A DNA stretch of 64,000 bases from CAYNHF01 sp964397045 (GTDB lineage Bacteria > Actinomycetota > Acidimicrobiia > Spongiisociales > UBA5794): NCBI GenBank assembly GCA_964397045.1, contig CAYNHF010000016.1, positions 160,396 through 224,395 on the forward strand, in the 5' to 3' direction. This document shows, in pieces, positions 8,732-16,653 of the stretch. The first letter of the stretch is position 1. Each line of letters opens with the position of its first letter. The translations under genes and the position numbers were made by a program. The notes under the pieces are model-generated. The model was not told where the DNA came from. It worked only from the letters and a program-made list of their open reading frames with translations, and did no database searches.

Positions 8732-9291
8732 GCAACCTCACCCGCCTGATCGTCCGTAGAGGGCTCCTGGCTCGCTTCATCACCATGTGGTTCGCCGGCG
8801 ACGGGGTCTGCTCGATCGGCACCATCGCCCGAAGACCCGGCGGTAGCGTCGGCAATGAGATCTTCGATCGTCACCGGTGGTATCGGTTGGCCAGAATCAC
8901 CAGACACATTGGGGACCGCGGCGATGGGGGTAGTGGCCGCAGACTCACCTTCCTCGGCTTCAGTGCGAGAGCCGACGGTGTCCTCGTCTTGGGTGGCCGG
9001 ATCCGAGCCTTCCCCCCCGGCAACATCGCTGCCCACAGCCGCACCTAAGTTCGTGACGGTCCGGGTGAGATCCTGCTTGATACCACCGAGTTCATCAGTG
9101 AGATCCCGGATCGGGTTCACCGTATCCCCGTAGTCGCTCTCGAGTTCCGCGGTGAACGACGCCACGGCTTGGCGCGCCTGGGCGATCAGCTTGCCGGTCT
9201 TGCGCGCAAACTCGGGCAGACGATTCGGCCCGAAGATCACCAGAATGACGACGAGGATCGTGAGGATCTCGGAGATGCTGAAGCTCCCCAT
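8728..9291 (-). CDS. tatB: Sec-independent translocase protein TatB
   Basis: 187-residue TatB. It has a single N-terminal membrane segment with the FGPNRLPEFARK hinge that distinguishes TatB from TatA, then a charged amphipathic helix, and a long Ser/Glu/Asp-rich tail without predicted structure. TatB forms the signal-peptide receptor with TatC. It is the first gene of the tat group; its stop overlaps the tatC start by four bases. A SulP-like remnant faces away on the other strand about 100 bases upstream. Confidence 0.92.
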   Translation of the reverse strand: MGSFSISEILTILVVILVIFGPNRLPEFARKTGKLIAQARQAVASFTAELESDYGDTVNPIRDLTDELGGIKQDLTRTVTNLGAAVGSDVAGGEGSDPATQDEDTVGSRTEAEEGESAATTPIAAVPNVSGDSGQPIPPVTIEDLIADATAGSSGDGADRADPVAGEPHGDEASQEPSTDDQAGEVA

Positions 9292-9393
9292 GCGTTGGAT
9301 GATAGGGGCTGGGCGCGAAACACAGACGAGATGCTCGCAGTTGGAGCACCGCCGGTGGACCGAACTTTGGTGCCGCTACCCCGCCGAAACCAA

Positions 9394-9700
9394 GTGAAGC
9401 TCACGTTCTCGAGCACGGAGGCGACGTTGACCGCTGAGACAAAGGGCAAGAGGCGGTCCTTGACTCCCGGGCTCGCCATGCCGGCGACCTACGAGCGATC
9501 ATGGTTGCGGGCCGACCTGCTTGCCGGCCTCACCATTGGTGCAATGCTGATCTCGCAAGTGCTCGGTTGCGCCACTCTCGCCGGCACGCCCGGCATCCAC
9601 GGTCTCTATGCGGCGATGGGAGCTCTGGCCGTCTATTGGCTGTGGGGCAGTTCACACGAGCTGAACGGCGCACCGGAGCCGACCGTCGTGAGGATGATTC
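9394..9700 (+). pseudogene. SulP-family anion transporter, N-terminal remnant
   Basis: From GTG 9394 the frame encodes what looks like the first two membrane segments of a SulP sulfate/bicarbonate permease: LRADLLAGLTIGAMLISQVL, then TLAGTPGIHGLYAAMGALA and a GSSHELNGAPEPTV segment corresponding to the conserved GSSRxLxVGPE region. After about base 9690 the similarity ends and the frame runs into sequence antisense to the arsR gene. A full SulP protein is 500 residues or more, so this is a truncated, non-functional fragment. The exact right boundary is uncertain. Confidence 0.6.
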
Positions 9701-9760
9701 GCCCCGCAACGAGCCGGGCGCAATCTACGCAATCGGAAGGACGCGATCAGACCGGATGCA

Positions 9761-10111
9761 CTAGACCTCGTCGAACGCCCGGGGTAGCTCGGCGATTCCG
9801 ATGGAGAGTTGTGCGAGCACCCTGCGATTCACGCAGTACCAGACCCGGGGCGGATCATCGACTTTGATCACGATGCCGGCCTCGCGAAGTTCGCGGATGT
9901 GTTCGCTGATGGTCGACTGGGCGAGTCCCATCTCTTCGACGATCTCATTGGCAATGTGCGGCCGACATTGCGACAGGTAGCGGACGATCCCGAGACGCTT
10001 CTGGTTCCCGAGAGCCTTGGCGAGTGCCGCCGTGCGCTCATCCGTGAGCGGCTCCGGCGGCTCCGCGGAGATGTTCATTTCGACGCAGCTGGGAGGAAGT
10101 GGAATATCCAT
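9761..10111 (-). CDS. ArsR-family transcriptional regulator
   Basis: Small winged-helix DNA-binding protein, 116 residues from ATG 10111. KALGNQKRLGIVRYLSQCRP is the ArsR-type helix 1-2, and IANEIVEEMGLAQSTISEHI with RELREAGIV forms the recognition helix and start of the wing. An upstream TTG at 10174 would add 21 residues but is a poorer choice. Two cysteines (PSC and SQC) could bind metal or a thiol-reactive ligand, but they do not form the ELCVCDL motif of ArsR itself. A 12-bp inverted repeat 78 bases upstream is a candidate operator. It lies beside a broken SulP transporter gene, perhaps its former target. Confidence 0.85.
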   Translation of the reverse strand: MDIPLPPSCVEMNISAEPPEPLTDERTAALAKALGNQKRLGIVRYLSQCRPHIANEIVEEMGLAQSTISEHIRELREAGIVIKVDDPPRVWYCVNRRVLAQLSIGIAELPRAFDEV

Positions 10112-10472
10112 GCGGCCAGCATCGGCACCGCCGACAGGCGCCGAAAGAGCCTTTTGACCCAAATCGGACGACAAGAACCGAGCGCACCGGGTCGGAACCG
10201 GCCTGGGAGAGCGGTTCCGACCCGATTACACCTTGCGTATATCGAACCAACCTCGGGTTCTTCGTCCCTCGCTACGGAATCTGTGTCTTGTGTAGGTGCC
10301 GTTTGCTCAGTCCAACTCTCGAGACCCTATGACAGGCTGCGAGTCTGCGATAGGGACTATCGGGAAACACCAATACTCTCGAGAGCAATCTTGGACCCGG
10401 TCTCGAGCCATCGTGACGGACCTGCACGCAGAATCCCGTCGAGGTGATATCCCCGCGAAGACCCCGGCCTTA
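10112..10472. other. 361-base intergenic region upstream of arsR
   Basis: No convincing coding frame on either strand. It holds one 12-bp inverted repeat (listed separately) and a short hairpin, cgatag/ctatcg at 10348-10362. The sequence CTCGAG recurs three times between 10317 and 10405. Confidence 0.5.
10189..10223. promoter_or_regulatory. perfect 12-bp inverted repeat, candidate operator
   Basis: gggtcggaaccg (10189-10200) is mirrored by cggttccgaccc (10212-10223) across an 11-base spacer. It lies 78-112 bases upstream of the arsR ATG, and no T-run follows on either strand, so an operator or RNA hairpin in the arsR leader is more likely than a terminator. Confidence 0.45.
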
Positions 10473-10760
10473 TCAGAAGCAGATCGCGGGTGCGTTGGCA
10501 CCCTTGTAGACCTGCACGGCCGCGTTGCCATGACCGAGCGTCTTGTTGTCCGGTGCCGCGGCACCAGTGTGCACGTTGACGTGAAACCGGTGATAGCCGC
10601 CGTGTGACGGGTCGTCGATCGATGTCTGACCCTGGGCTACCTGATGGCAGCTTCCGTTTGGCGTAACGATGTAGTGATCGTGTCCCGCCAATGCCGGCGT
10701 CGCGGACAGTGCGGTTAGCGCTACCGCGAGTGCGCCTGCGGCAAGTACGCGTCTGTACAT
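10473..10760 (-). CDS. small His-rich exported protein
   Basis: A 95-residue protein that I do not recognise. It begins with a clear Sec signal peptide (MYRRVLAAGALAVALTALSA, cleaved after ALA) and a GAGGGG Shine-Dalgarno site sits before ATG 10760, which fixes the start. The mature part, about 69 residues, contains eight histidines (GHDHY, YHRFHVNVH, LGHG) and two cysteines, one near each end, suggesting a metal-binding or disulfide-closed extracytoplasmic domain. It follows the M16 peptidase gene on the same strand, 140 bases downstream. Function unknown. Confidence 0.75.
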   Translation of the reverse strand: MYRRVLAAGALAVALTALSATPALAGHDHYIVTPNGSCHQVAQGQTSIDDPSHGGYHRFHVNVHTGAAAPDNKTLGHGNAAVQVYKGANAPAICF

Positions 10761-10900
10761 GACTCGTCCCCTCTCAGTTGATGCCGGTCGATTCCAACCA
10801 GCGTTCCTACCGAGACAGACGCCCGAACGCCGATTGCGGGTGACGCGAATCCCAATCGATCGGTCACCGGGAGCGGCCGCGGGCCGCGCCTTAGAGAAGA

Positions 10901-12385
10901 TCAATTGCGCCGGGGCACCAGTTTGTCTGCCGGGAGTTGCTCGCGACACGTGCGTTCGATGGTGTCGCCGCGGGAGAAGTGGCTCGGGTCGAACCACCAG
11001 GTATCGGTGATGCTCTCCACGACTATCAGGTCTGGGAAGAAGCAGATCAATTCGATGTCCTCGACAGGCAACGAAGACCGGCCGCTGCGTTTCCCCTCCA
11101 AGGCTGCGGACCGGTCACTAACCGTGAACGTGAGGCCCTCCGCTCCGATGGTGATCTTCTTGACCGGTGTCGCCTTGGAAAAGGCCCGCGAAGTCGACCG
11201 GCGGAACGCAACGCCCGGAAGCGCCCGGTCACTCTGTCTATCTACTCGCGTCGGGAGGGTCGAAGGCTTCGGGTTCGCGATGAAGTAGGACTGTCGATGT
11301 GCCTCCCAAAACCGCAAGCGAACCTCATCGAGGTCCATGGCACGCATGGCATCGAGAGCGGAGGCCCACTCCAACTGCTCACCCCAGGCACAGAGCATGC
11401 GCTCGGCCTCGTTGAACGCCAGCGACCGGAGGAGATCGTCCGGTCGATCGGCAAGACGGGCCTCGTAGATCCTGACCAACCGGTCGATCTCATCGCGCCT
11501 AGGTCCCGTGTCGGCGTAGTTTCCCAACACGTCCATGAACTCCATCGACACTTCGCGCGAGTGCTCCTCGGCGCATTCGAGATAGAGACTGAGGTAGACG
11601 AGGTTCCCGTCAAGGCGCCACACCGTGTCGGTGGCGCTGTACACCCGACCCAGATCATGTCGGAGGCGGTCGCTCAGCCGCTTCGAGAGCACCGGGAGCG
11701 AGATTGCGGTCACCGACTCGAGGATTCCAGCGGGGCTGGCTGCCAGTGCGCCCCAGGCCACGCCCAACCGCTGCCTGTCGAGCAGCGTTGGTTCCACGGG
11801 TGCCGGGGTACGCGACCGATCTGGAGCGACGAGTGGGCGGACCTCCCCCACTGGGAGCGCCAGGTCGAGATCGGGCGGTGGCTCGCCGGTGAAGACCAGC
11901 ACCGCATTCTGCTTGGTGAAGTAGCGCTCCGACCAACCCCTCAATTGCTCGGAGCCCAGCCAGTGCAACCCGTACTCGTAGTGATTGCTCATCCCGGCCC
12001 CTTGCGGCCCGAAGTAGGCGTGCAGCGGCATGTCGGGAATGAACGGCGAGCGCTGCGCAGACTCCTGTTCGAGCACGCCACGTTCGATGCCGATGCGTTC
12101 GGCGGGGAGGTCGGCAAGATGTCTGCATACCTCGCTGAGAAAATCGGCGACCCGGGTTGGCTCACCCTGGGCCCAGATCATCGTCTTGTTGCCTTCGACC
12201 GAGCCGTTGAACGTCAGTTCGGAGTCCTTGAGCGGGGTGAACGCCAGATGTTCGACAAGGTGAGTGATGCCACGCTCACGCAGCCGCTCGTCGTACATCC
12301 CCACCCGAAAGAGCACCGCGCCGGTGAAAGGGCGCTCGGCGTCAACCCAGACGGTGCGAACCCCATCTATCGTCGTGAAATACAC
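10901..12385 (-). CDS. M16-family (insulinase-like) zinc peptidase
   Basis: Predicted zinc endopeptidase of 494 residues. ITHLVEHLAF near residue 40 is the inverted zinc motif HxxEH of the M16 family, and IERGVLEQE about 65 residues on supplies the third ligand Glu. The second, inactive half-domain fits residues 210-390 (RLGVAWGALAASP; LRHDLGRVYSATDT resembles the LREKxGLxYS motif of M16 proteins). The last 80-90 residues (from about VKKITIG) form an extra small beta domain not typical of the family. No signal peptide is present, so the site of action is probably cytoplasmic. It is a single gene rather than the paired M16 genes seen in many bacteria. Confidence 0.82.
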   Translation of the reverse strand: MYFTTIDGVRTVWVDAERPFTGAVLFRVGMYDERLRERGITHLVEHLAFTPLKDSELTFNGSVEGNKTMIWAQGEPTRVADFLSEVCRHLADLPAERIGIERGVLEQESAQRSPFIPDMPLHAYFGPQGAGMSNHYEYGLHWLGSEQLRGWSERYFTKQNAVLVFTGEPPPDLDLALPVGEVRPLVAPDRSRTPAPVEPTLLDRQRLGVAWGALAASPAGILESVTAISLPVLSKRLSDRLRHDLGRVYSATDTVWRLDGNLVYLSLYLECAEEHSREVSMEFMDVLGNYADTGPRRDEIDRLVRIYEARLADRPDDLLRSLAFNEAERMLCAWGEQLEWASALDAMRAMDLDEVRLRFWEAHRQSYFIANPKPSTLPTRVDRQSDRALPGVAFRRSTSRAFSKATPVKKITIGAEGLTFTVSDRSAALEGKRSGRSSLPVEDIELICFFPDLIVVESITDTWWFDPSHFSRGDTIERTCREQLPADKLVPRRN

Positions 12386-12857
12386 ATCCTCTAGCGTGGG
12401 GGCCTTCAGCGAGCCACCCCTTTCCAGCGTTCCACGTCAAAGCTAGGCGGATCGGCCCCTGTTATGCCATGACGTCTCAGCTGGCCCGGGTCGAGCAACT
12501 CGGGACGGAGCGCCAACCGGGTGAGTACTGCCACCCAGGCACGGACTTGCGACCGCCGGTAATCCCCGGCAGCGGGCCCGCAACCACGGCCCACACGAAC
12601 AGCTGCGGAGCGCGGCGCCGGCACTGCCTACGGGTGTCCCCTTGATCCGTTCGGTACCAATTCTGCCGCTGCCGGTCTGCCGTTGCCTCGGGCCCGAACT
12701 GACGTGCTCCGGCGACGACAACCTCTCGGAATCCAGCTCTGCTGGGTGGACTCGCGGTGAACTCCAAGGAACGGTGCCCGCATCGCCTGGCTCACTTCCG
12801 TCAACATCCGGACGTGCAACCCACAGGCCGACAATGGGAGGTGCGGCCGCCACAACG
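12386..12857. other. intergenic stretch between M16 gene and tRNA-Asn
   Basis: About 470 bases with no coding frame I can support; the open frames here are GC-rich chance readings with no recognisable motifs. It must contain the M16 gene promoter near its left edge. Confidence 0.45.
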
Positions 12858-12859
12858 AC

Positions 12860-12901
12860 AAGAAACCCCACGACAGGATGTGGCCTGACGCGGGGTTTCT
12901 T
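12860..12901 (-). terminator. terminator downstream of tRNA-Asn
   Basis: Perfect 10-base arms, aagaaacccc at 12860-12869 and ggggtttctt at 12892-12901, lie immediately after the 3' end of the tRNA in its direction of transcription. The descending arm ends in a T-rich stretch. Confidence 0.7.
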
Positions 12902-12904
12902 CGC

Positions 12905-12977
12905 TCCGGGGGGGAGACTCGAACTCCCAACCTGCGGATTAACAGTCCGACGCTCTGCCGATTGAGCTACCCCGGAA
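12905..12977 (-). tRNA. tRNA-Asn (anticodon GTT)
   Basis: A 73-base cloverleaf on the minus strand: acceptor TCCGGGG pairs with CCCCGGA, the D arm is GCTC...GAGC, the anticodon loop CTGTTAA carries GTT, and the T arm is GGGAG-TTCGAGT-CTCCC. The discriminator is G and the CCA end is not encoded (CGA follows). GTT reads asparagine codons AAC and AAU. A TACGAT -10-like hexamer lies about 25 bases upstream at 13001-13006. Confidence 0.95.
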
Positions 12978-13108
12978 CAACTCCTGTGGAGCGGCCCAAA
13001 TCGTACCACGAGACGGCTCTGCCGGGACTCGGCGCAGACCTCCTGTGGGGATGGCACAATGCGGTGAGGTAGGCGTCCGGAGTGCGGGCGCACCAACGAG
13101 GACATCTC

Positions 13109-13351
13109 ATGAAGGTACGAACCGGACTTTTGCTCGGCCTCGGCGTCGGCTACGTCCTCGGCACCAAGGCGGGCCGGGAGCGATACGAGCAACTCAGGAA
13201 GGCGGCCAGCGTCGTCGCCAACAACCCTCCGATCAAGCGTTTCCTAGACGACAGCAAGCAACTGTCCGATGTCACTACCCGCAAGGCCCGAGAGCAGGTC
13301 GCCGAGCAGCTCCACCAGGCCAGCGATCAGGTACGTGATGCCGCCGGCTGA
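13109..13351 (+). CDS. YtxH-like small membrane-associated protein
   Basis: 80-residue protein starting at ATG 13109. A short hydrophobic segment holds the glycine pattern LLLGLGVGYVLGTKAGRERY, the hallmark of actinobacterial YtxH-domain proteins, and it is followed by a charged, probably helical or coiled-coil tail (RKAREQVAEQLHQASDQV). Such proteins are thought to be envelope- or stress-associated, but no biochemical role is established. An upstream GTG (13082) is possible; the YtxH motif favours the ATG. Confidence 0.75.
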   Translation: MKVRTGLLLGLGVGYVLGTKAGRERYEQLRKAASVVANNPPIKRFLDDSKQLSDVTTRKAREQVAEQLHQASDQVRDAAG

Positions 13352-13366
13352 ATCAGCACCCTCCAT

Positions 13367-13414
13367 GTTCTTGCGTCCTGTCACGGTGGATACTCCGTGA
13401 GGTGACGCAAGAAC
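13367..13414. repeat. 48-bp palindromic repeat, copy 1
   Basis: gttcttgcgtc at the left is mirrored by gacgcaagaac at the right, with an inner stem (tcacgg/ccgtga) and an 8-base loop tggatact. A second 48-bp copy with the same outer arms and loop pattern lies at 22772-22819. This copy sits between two convergent genes, YtxH-like and rpoD, where it may also end transcription from both sides. Confidence 0.7.
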
Positions 13415-13427
13415 AGGGGGCGTGGCG

Positions 13428-14570
13428 CTATGCGCCTTCCAGGTAACCCTCGAGGCGTTTGGCGCGGGCAGGCTGCCGCAACTTGGCGAGCGCCTTGGTC
13501 TCGATCTGGCGGATGCGCTCTCGGGTCACCTCGAAATGGCTGCCCACCTGTTCGAGCGTCCGGACCTTCCCGTCTGCGAGACCGAAACGCATGATCAGCA
13601 CCTGACGCTCCCGCTCGTTGAGGCCCTCCAATGCGAGGCCGAGGTATTCCTGCAACAGCTTGAACGATGCCGCCTCGACCGGGACCTCGGCGTCGGTGTC
13701 TTCGACGAAGTCGCCGAGCGTGGAATCCTCTTCCTCGCCGAGCGGCATCTCGAGCGAGATCGGATCCTGGGCGATGCGGCGCAGCTCCGTCACCCGATCC
13801 GGTTCCATCTCCATCTCGAGCGCGATCTCCTCGATGGTCGGCTCCCGATTGAGGTCCTGCATCAGAGTCCGCTGCGCCTTGGCCAGCTTGTTGATGGTCT
13901 CCACCATGTGCACCGGCACTCTGATCGTGCGAGCTTGGTCGGCGAGGGCCCGGGTCACCGCCTGGCGAATCCACCAAGTGGCATAGGTCGAGAACTTGAA
14001 TCCCTTGCGGTAGTCGAACTTCTCAACGGCGCGGATCAAACCCAGGTTGCCCTCCTGAATGAGATCCAGCAGCGACAGTCCGCGACCCACGTACTTCTTG
14101 GCGATCGAAACCACCAGGCGAAGGTTGGCCTCGACGAGGCGCTTGCGTGCCTGGTCCGCCTGCCGGCCGGAGCGCTGGAGGAAGACTCGCTCGGTCAGCG
14201 GCAGATCCTCGGATCCGACGGCGGCGAGCTTGTCGTCAGAACGCAGCCCTGCCTCCATCTGCATCGCCAGTTCCACCTCTTGCTGCGAAGTGAGCAGTGG
14301 GAAGCGACCGATCTCCTGCAGATACATGCGCACCGGGTCGGAAACGTGTACCAGTTCATCGTTGGAGAGGGCAGTTGCAGCGAGCGCGTCGTTGGAGTCT
14401 TCGCGTACGGTGACCCCGGCATCTCGTAGCGCCACGAACACCTCGTCAAAAGACTCCGGTGGGGCCTCGGCATCTTCCAGCTCCTGCTGGATTTCGGTCA
14501 TGATGAGGAAACTGCGCTGTTTCCCGCGTGACGTGAGATCTTCGAGCACCTGCTGGGCGACTTCGTTCAC
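13428..14570 (-). CDS. rpoD: RNA polymerase principal sigma factor RpoD/SigA
   Basis: Sigma-70 of group 1 or a close group 2 relative, 380 residues. Visible regions in order: region 1.2 (DPVRMYLQEIG), 2.1-2.2 (LRLVVSIAKKYVGRGLSLLD and LIQEGNLGLIRAVEKFDY), 2.3-2.4 (KFSTYATWWIRQAVTRA), region 3 (RVPVHMVETINKL), and 4.1-4.2 (ERERQVLIMRFGL, VTRERIRQIE). The long acidic insertion and most of region 1.1 found in larger sigma factors are absent. Its start overlaps the dnaG stop (ATGA), the standard dnaG-rpoD arrangement, which argues that this is the housekeeping sigma factor. It ends 14 bases from the palindromic repeat. Confidence 0.95.
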   Translation of the reverse strand: MNEVAQQVLEDLTSRGKQRSFLIMTEIQQELEDAEAPPESFDEVFVALRDAGVTVREDSNDALAATALSNDELVHVSDPVRMYLQEIGRFPLLTSQQEVELAMQMEAGLRSDDKLAAVGSEDLPLTERVFLQRSGRQADQARKRLVEANLRLVVSIAKKYVGRGLSLLDLIQEGNLGLIRAVEKFDYRKGFKFSTYATWWIRQAVTRALADQARTIRVPVHMVETINKLAKAQRTLMQDLNREPTIEEIALEMEMEPDRVTELRRIAQDPISLEMPLGEEEDSTLGDFVEDTDAEVPVEAASFKLLQEYLGLALEGLNERERQVLIMRFGLADGKVRTLEQVGSHFEVTRERIRQIETKALAKLRQPARAKRLEGYLEGA

Positions 14571-16327
14571 TTATCACTCCGTAGCTCTCTGCGGCGCCGT
14601 TCCAAAGTTATCAGTTCTTCGAACCGCTCGGAATACTCTTGCGCATCTTCATCCGGATCCATGGATTCCAGCACACCGCGCACCCTATCGATTCGGCGTT
14701 CTACCGCCCCCACCTTGAGCCGATTGATCAACTCAGTTGCATCCCCCATCGGGCGACCCTCGAGTGCCAACTGCCGGAGAAGCCTGCCCTCCTGGCTCTC
14801 GTCATCTCCCAGCAGCTTCCCGAGGTCGGGTGGAGCGCCGGGTTCCAGCTCGCGTATCACCGGCCAAAGGCGGTCAAATGCCTCACGGTGGGCCTCGTCT
14901 TCGAACAGCCCTGCGTCGAGGTCGACATCCCGCAGCGGCGGATCATTGGACAACACCAGGCGAAGCACCTCACGCTCTGCCTTCTGTTCTCCGGTGAGCC
15001 GCGGGGGAATCCCCGGCCGAACCTCCGACCCGCGGCCTTGGCGGCCGACGGCACGGCCGATGGCGTCCTCGACCACCCGCAGTTCGACCCCGGTACGCCG
15101 CGACATCAGGACTGCGTATTCGTGTCGCACCACCGGGTTCGGATGGAGCGCCACCAATGGGGCGACGGAGCTGATGGCTCTGCCCCGCGCTTCTGCCTCG
15201 TTGAGGTCGAAACGTGCCAGATCCTGCTGGATCCGGAACTCCAGCAAAGGAATCGACTCGTCGACCGCCTTGATCAGCAGCGCAGACTCACCTGCCGCTA
15301 CCAGATCGGCCGGGTCCCGCCCTGCAGGGAGACCGGCCACCCGCATGTCGAGGTCGCCCGGAACCGAACGCTCAAACCCTCGCAGCGCTGCCCCCGCTCC
15401 TGCCTCGTCTGCGTCGAAGGCGAGCACCACCTTTTCTGTGAAACGGCGCAACAGGTCGAGATGTTCATCACCCAATGCGGTGCCGCATGTCGCCACTGCC
15501 ACCGGGGTGCCTGCCATTTGGAAAGCGATCACGTCGGTATATCCCTCCACAACAACCGCCTGAGCGCGTCGCACGATTTCGCTCTTCGCTCGATCGAGCC
15601 CGTACAGCAGCCGGGATTTGTGGTAGATCGGCGTTTCGGGTGAGTTGAGGTATTTCGGGCCTTCTCCTTCGAGCAACCTGGCACCGAAACCGACGGGGTC
15701 ACCACGCAAGTCGCTGATCGGGAACATGATGCGACCGCGGAAGCGGTCGATCGGTCGCCCCTGGCGAGACTTCGACGTCAGCCCGGCATCACTGAGTGTC
15801 TTCAACGAATACCCACGTCCCTTGAGGTGATTCGTCAAGATATCCCAGCCCGCAGGAGAGAACCCGATCCCGAAGCCGTCGACGATGTCGCCGTCGTAGC
15901 CGCGGTTGCGCAGGTATTTGCGAGCAGCGGCAGCATCGTCTGCGGTCTTGAGCCGCTCGGTGAAGTACTCAGATGCTGCCCTCGTCACTTCGATGAGGTC
16001 CTCCCGCCTGCCGCGTTGGCGATCGGCGTTGAGGTCTTCGGTAAGCGTGACACCGGCGCGGCGCGCCAGCAGCTCTACCGACTCACGAAAGTCGAGGCCC
16101 TGGGTGTCCTGGATCCAGCGGAACACATCGCCGCTCTTTCCGCAGCCAAAACAATGATAGAGACCGCGGGCACCGTCGATAGACAGCGAGGGTGTCTTCT
16201 CCTGGTGAAACGGGCACACCGCCATAACCGACCGCCCGGACCGCTTCACCTTCGTGACCTCGGAGGCGAGCTCGACGAGATCGGTGCGCTCACGCACCTG
16301 GTCGATTTCTTGCCTGGGATACGCCAC
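14567..16327 (-). CDS. dnaG: DNA primase DnaG
   Basis: Bacterial primase that lays RNA primers at the replication fork. The start is GTG 16327, giving about 586 residues; homologues begin just before QEIDQVRERTDLVELA, so a longer reading to 16441 is rejected. The N-terminal zinc ribbon shows CPFHQEKTPS and YHCFGCGKSGD, the TOPRIM core has VVVEGYTDVIAFQ and LAFDADEAG, and the C-terminal part is the helicase-interaction region. The 3' end overlaps rpoD by four bases, implying co-expression. Confidence 0.95.
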   Translation of the reverse strand: MAYPRQEIDQVRERTDLVELASEVTKVKRSGRSVMAVCPFHQEKTPSLSIDGARGLYHCFGCGKSGDVFRWIQDTQGLDFRESVELLARRAGVTLTEDLNADRQRGRREDLIEVTRAASEYFTERLKTADDAAAARKYLRNRGYDGDIVDGFGIGFSPAGWDILTNHLKGRGYSLKTLSDAGLTSKSRQGRPIDRFRGRIMFPISDLRGDPVGFGARLLEGEGPKYLNSPETPIYHKSRLLYGLDRAKSEIVRRAQAVVVEGYTDVIAFQMAGTPVAVATCGTALGDEHLDLLRRFTEKVVLAFDADEAGAGAALRGFERSVPGDLDMRVAGLPAGRDPADLVAAGESALLIKAVDESIPLLEFRIQQDLARFDLNEAEARGRAISSVAPLVALHPNPVVRHEYAVLMSRRTGVELRVVEDAIGRAVGRQGRGSEVRPGIPPRLTGEQKAEREVLRLVLSNDPPLRDVDLDAGLFEDEAHREAFDRLWPVIRELEPGAPPDLGKLLGDDESQEGRLLRQLALEGRPMGDATELINRLKVGAVERRIDRVRGVLESMDPDEDAQEYSERFEELITLERRRRELRSDK

Positions 16328-16394
16328 ATACTGAGTGTACGACGGTGGCTGCGTGCTTCGAACGCGCCGGGTGCAAAGCTGCGAGCGCGGGAAA

Positions 16395-16416
16395 CGGGAA
16401 GCCCGGAGGCTTCCCG
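16395..16416 (-). terminator. terminator of the mini-gene
   Basis: cgggaagcc and ggcttcccg form 9-base arms around a 4-base loop (tccg on the minus strand), followed by TTT. It lies 43 bases after the mini-gene stop and upstream of dnaG, so it most likely ends the mini-gene transcript. Confidence 0.6.
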
Positions 16417-16458
16417 CTTCGGTTGACGGAACAGGAGGCAACCTGCTCCGAGGGGACC

Positions 16459-16548
16459 TCAGTTGGTGTAGCGGTGGGGGTTCTTGACGCGTGCCACGTC
16501 GTGGCGGGACGTCACGATGTCGTAAACGACGTCGGGATGGGTCGGCAT
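16459..16548 (-). CDS. 29-codon mini-gene divergent from lrp
   Basis: Small ORF from ATG 16548 to TGA at 16459-16461. It begins MPTHPDVVYDIV and ends KNPHRYTN, is charged and without a membrane segment. Support: GAGGT at 16557-16561 gives a Shine-Dalgarno site 8 bases before the ATG; a 25-bp palindrome lies just upstream; a hairpin with T-run follows the stop. Together these look like a complete small transcription unit. I do not recognise the peptide. It faces an Lrp-type regulator, the usual layout for a regulator and its target, so it may be a regulated small protein or the translated leader of a longer untranslated RNA. Confidence 0.5.
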   Translation of the reverse strand: MPTHPDVVYDIVTSRHDVARVKNPHRYTN

Positions 16549-16572
16549 GGTGGCTTACCTCAGCTTTCGAAT

Positions 16573-16597
16573 CCGATAGTCACAATGTGGCTATCGG
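16573..16597. promoter_or_regulatory. 25-bp palindrome between mini-gene and lrp, candidate Lrp operator
   Basis: ccgatag and ctatcgg flank a centre cacaatgtg; 12 base pairs on each side of the centre match except one. Lrp/AsnC proteins bind imperfect palindromes of this kind next to their own genes. It starts 25 bases upstream of the mini-gene ATG and ends 57 bases before the lrp ATG. Confidence 0.6.
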
Positions 16598-16641
16598 CGG
16601 CCATTCACATAAACTTTCTGTATATCTCAACGATCTTACAG

Positions 16642-16647
16642 TATATT
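16642..16647 (+). promoter_or_regulatory. -10 element of a probably leaderless lrp transcript
   Basis: TATATT lies six bases before the lrp ATG at 16654 in locally AT-rich DNA, and no Shine-Dalgarno site precedes that ATG. This spacing puts the transcription start at the A of ATG, as in leaderless actinobacterial mRNAs. No good -35 was found. Confidence 0.45.
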
Positions 16648-16653
16648 TGTTCC

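Noticed and set aside
10937..12394. 485-codon open frame antisense to the M16 peptidase
   Set aside because: The opposite strand carries the HxxEH active site and normal codon bias; the antisense reading has no recognisable domains.
12443..13192. 249-codon minus-strand open frame across the tRNA-Asn
   Set aside because: It runs through a tRNA gene and its terminator, so it cannot be a real coding region.
16345..16653. Upstream extension of lrp to 16345
   Set aside because: It would read through the mini-gene, palindrome and promoter; the helix-turn-helix starts right after ATG 16654.
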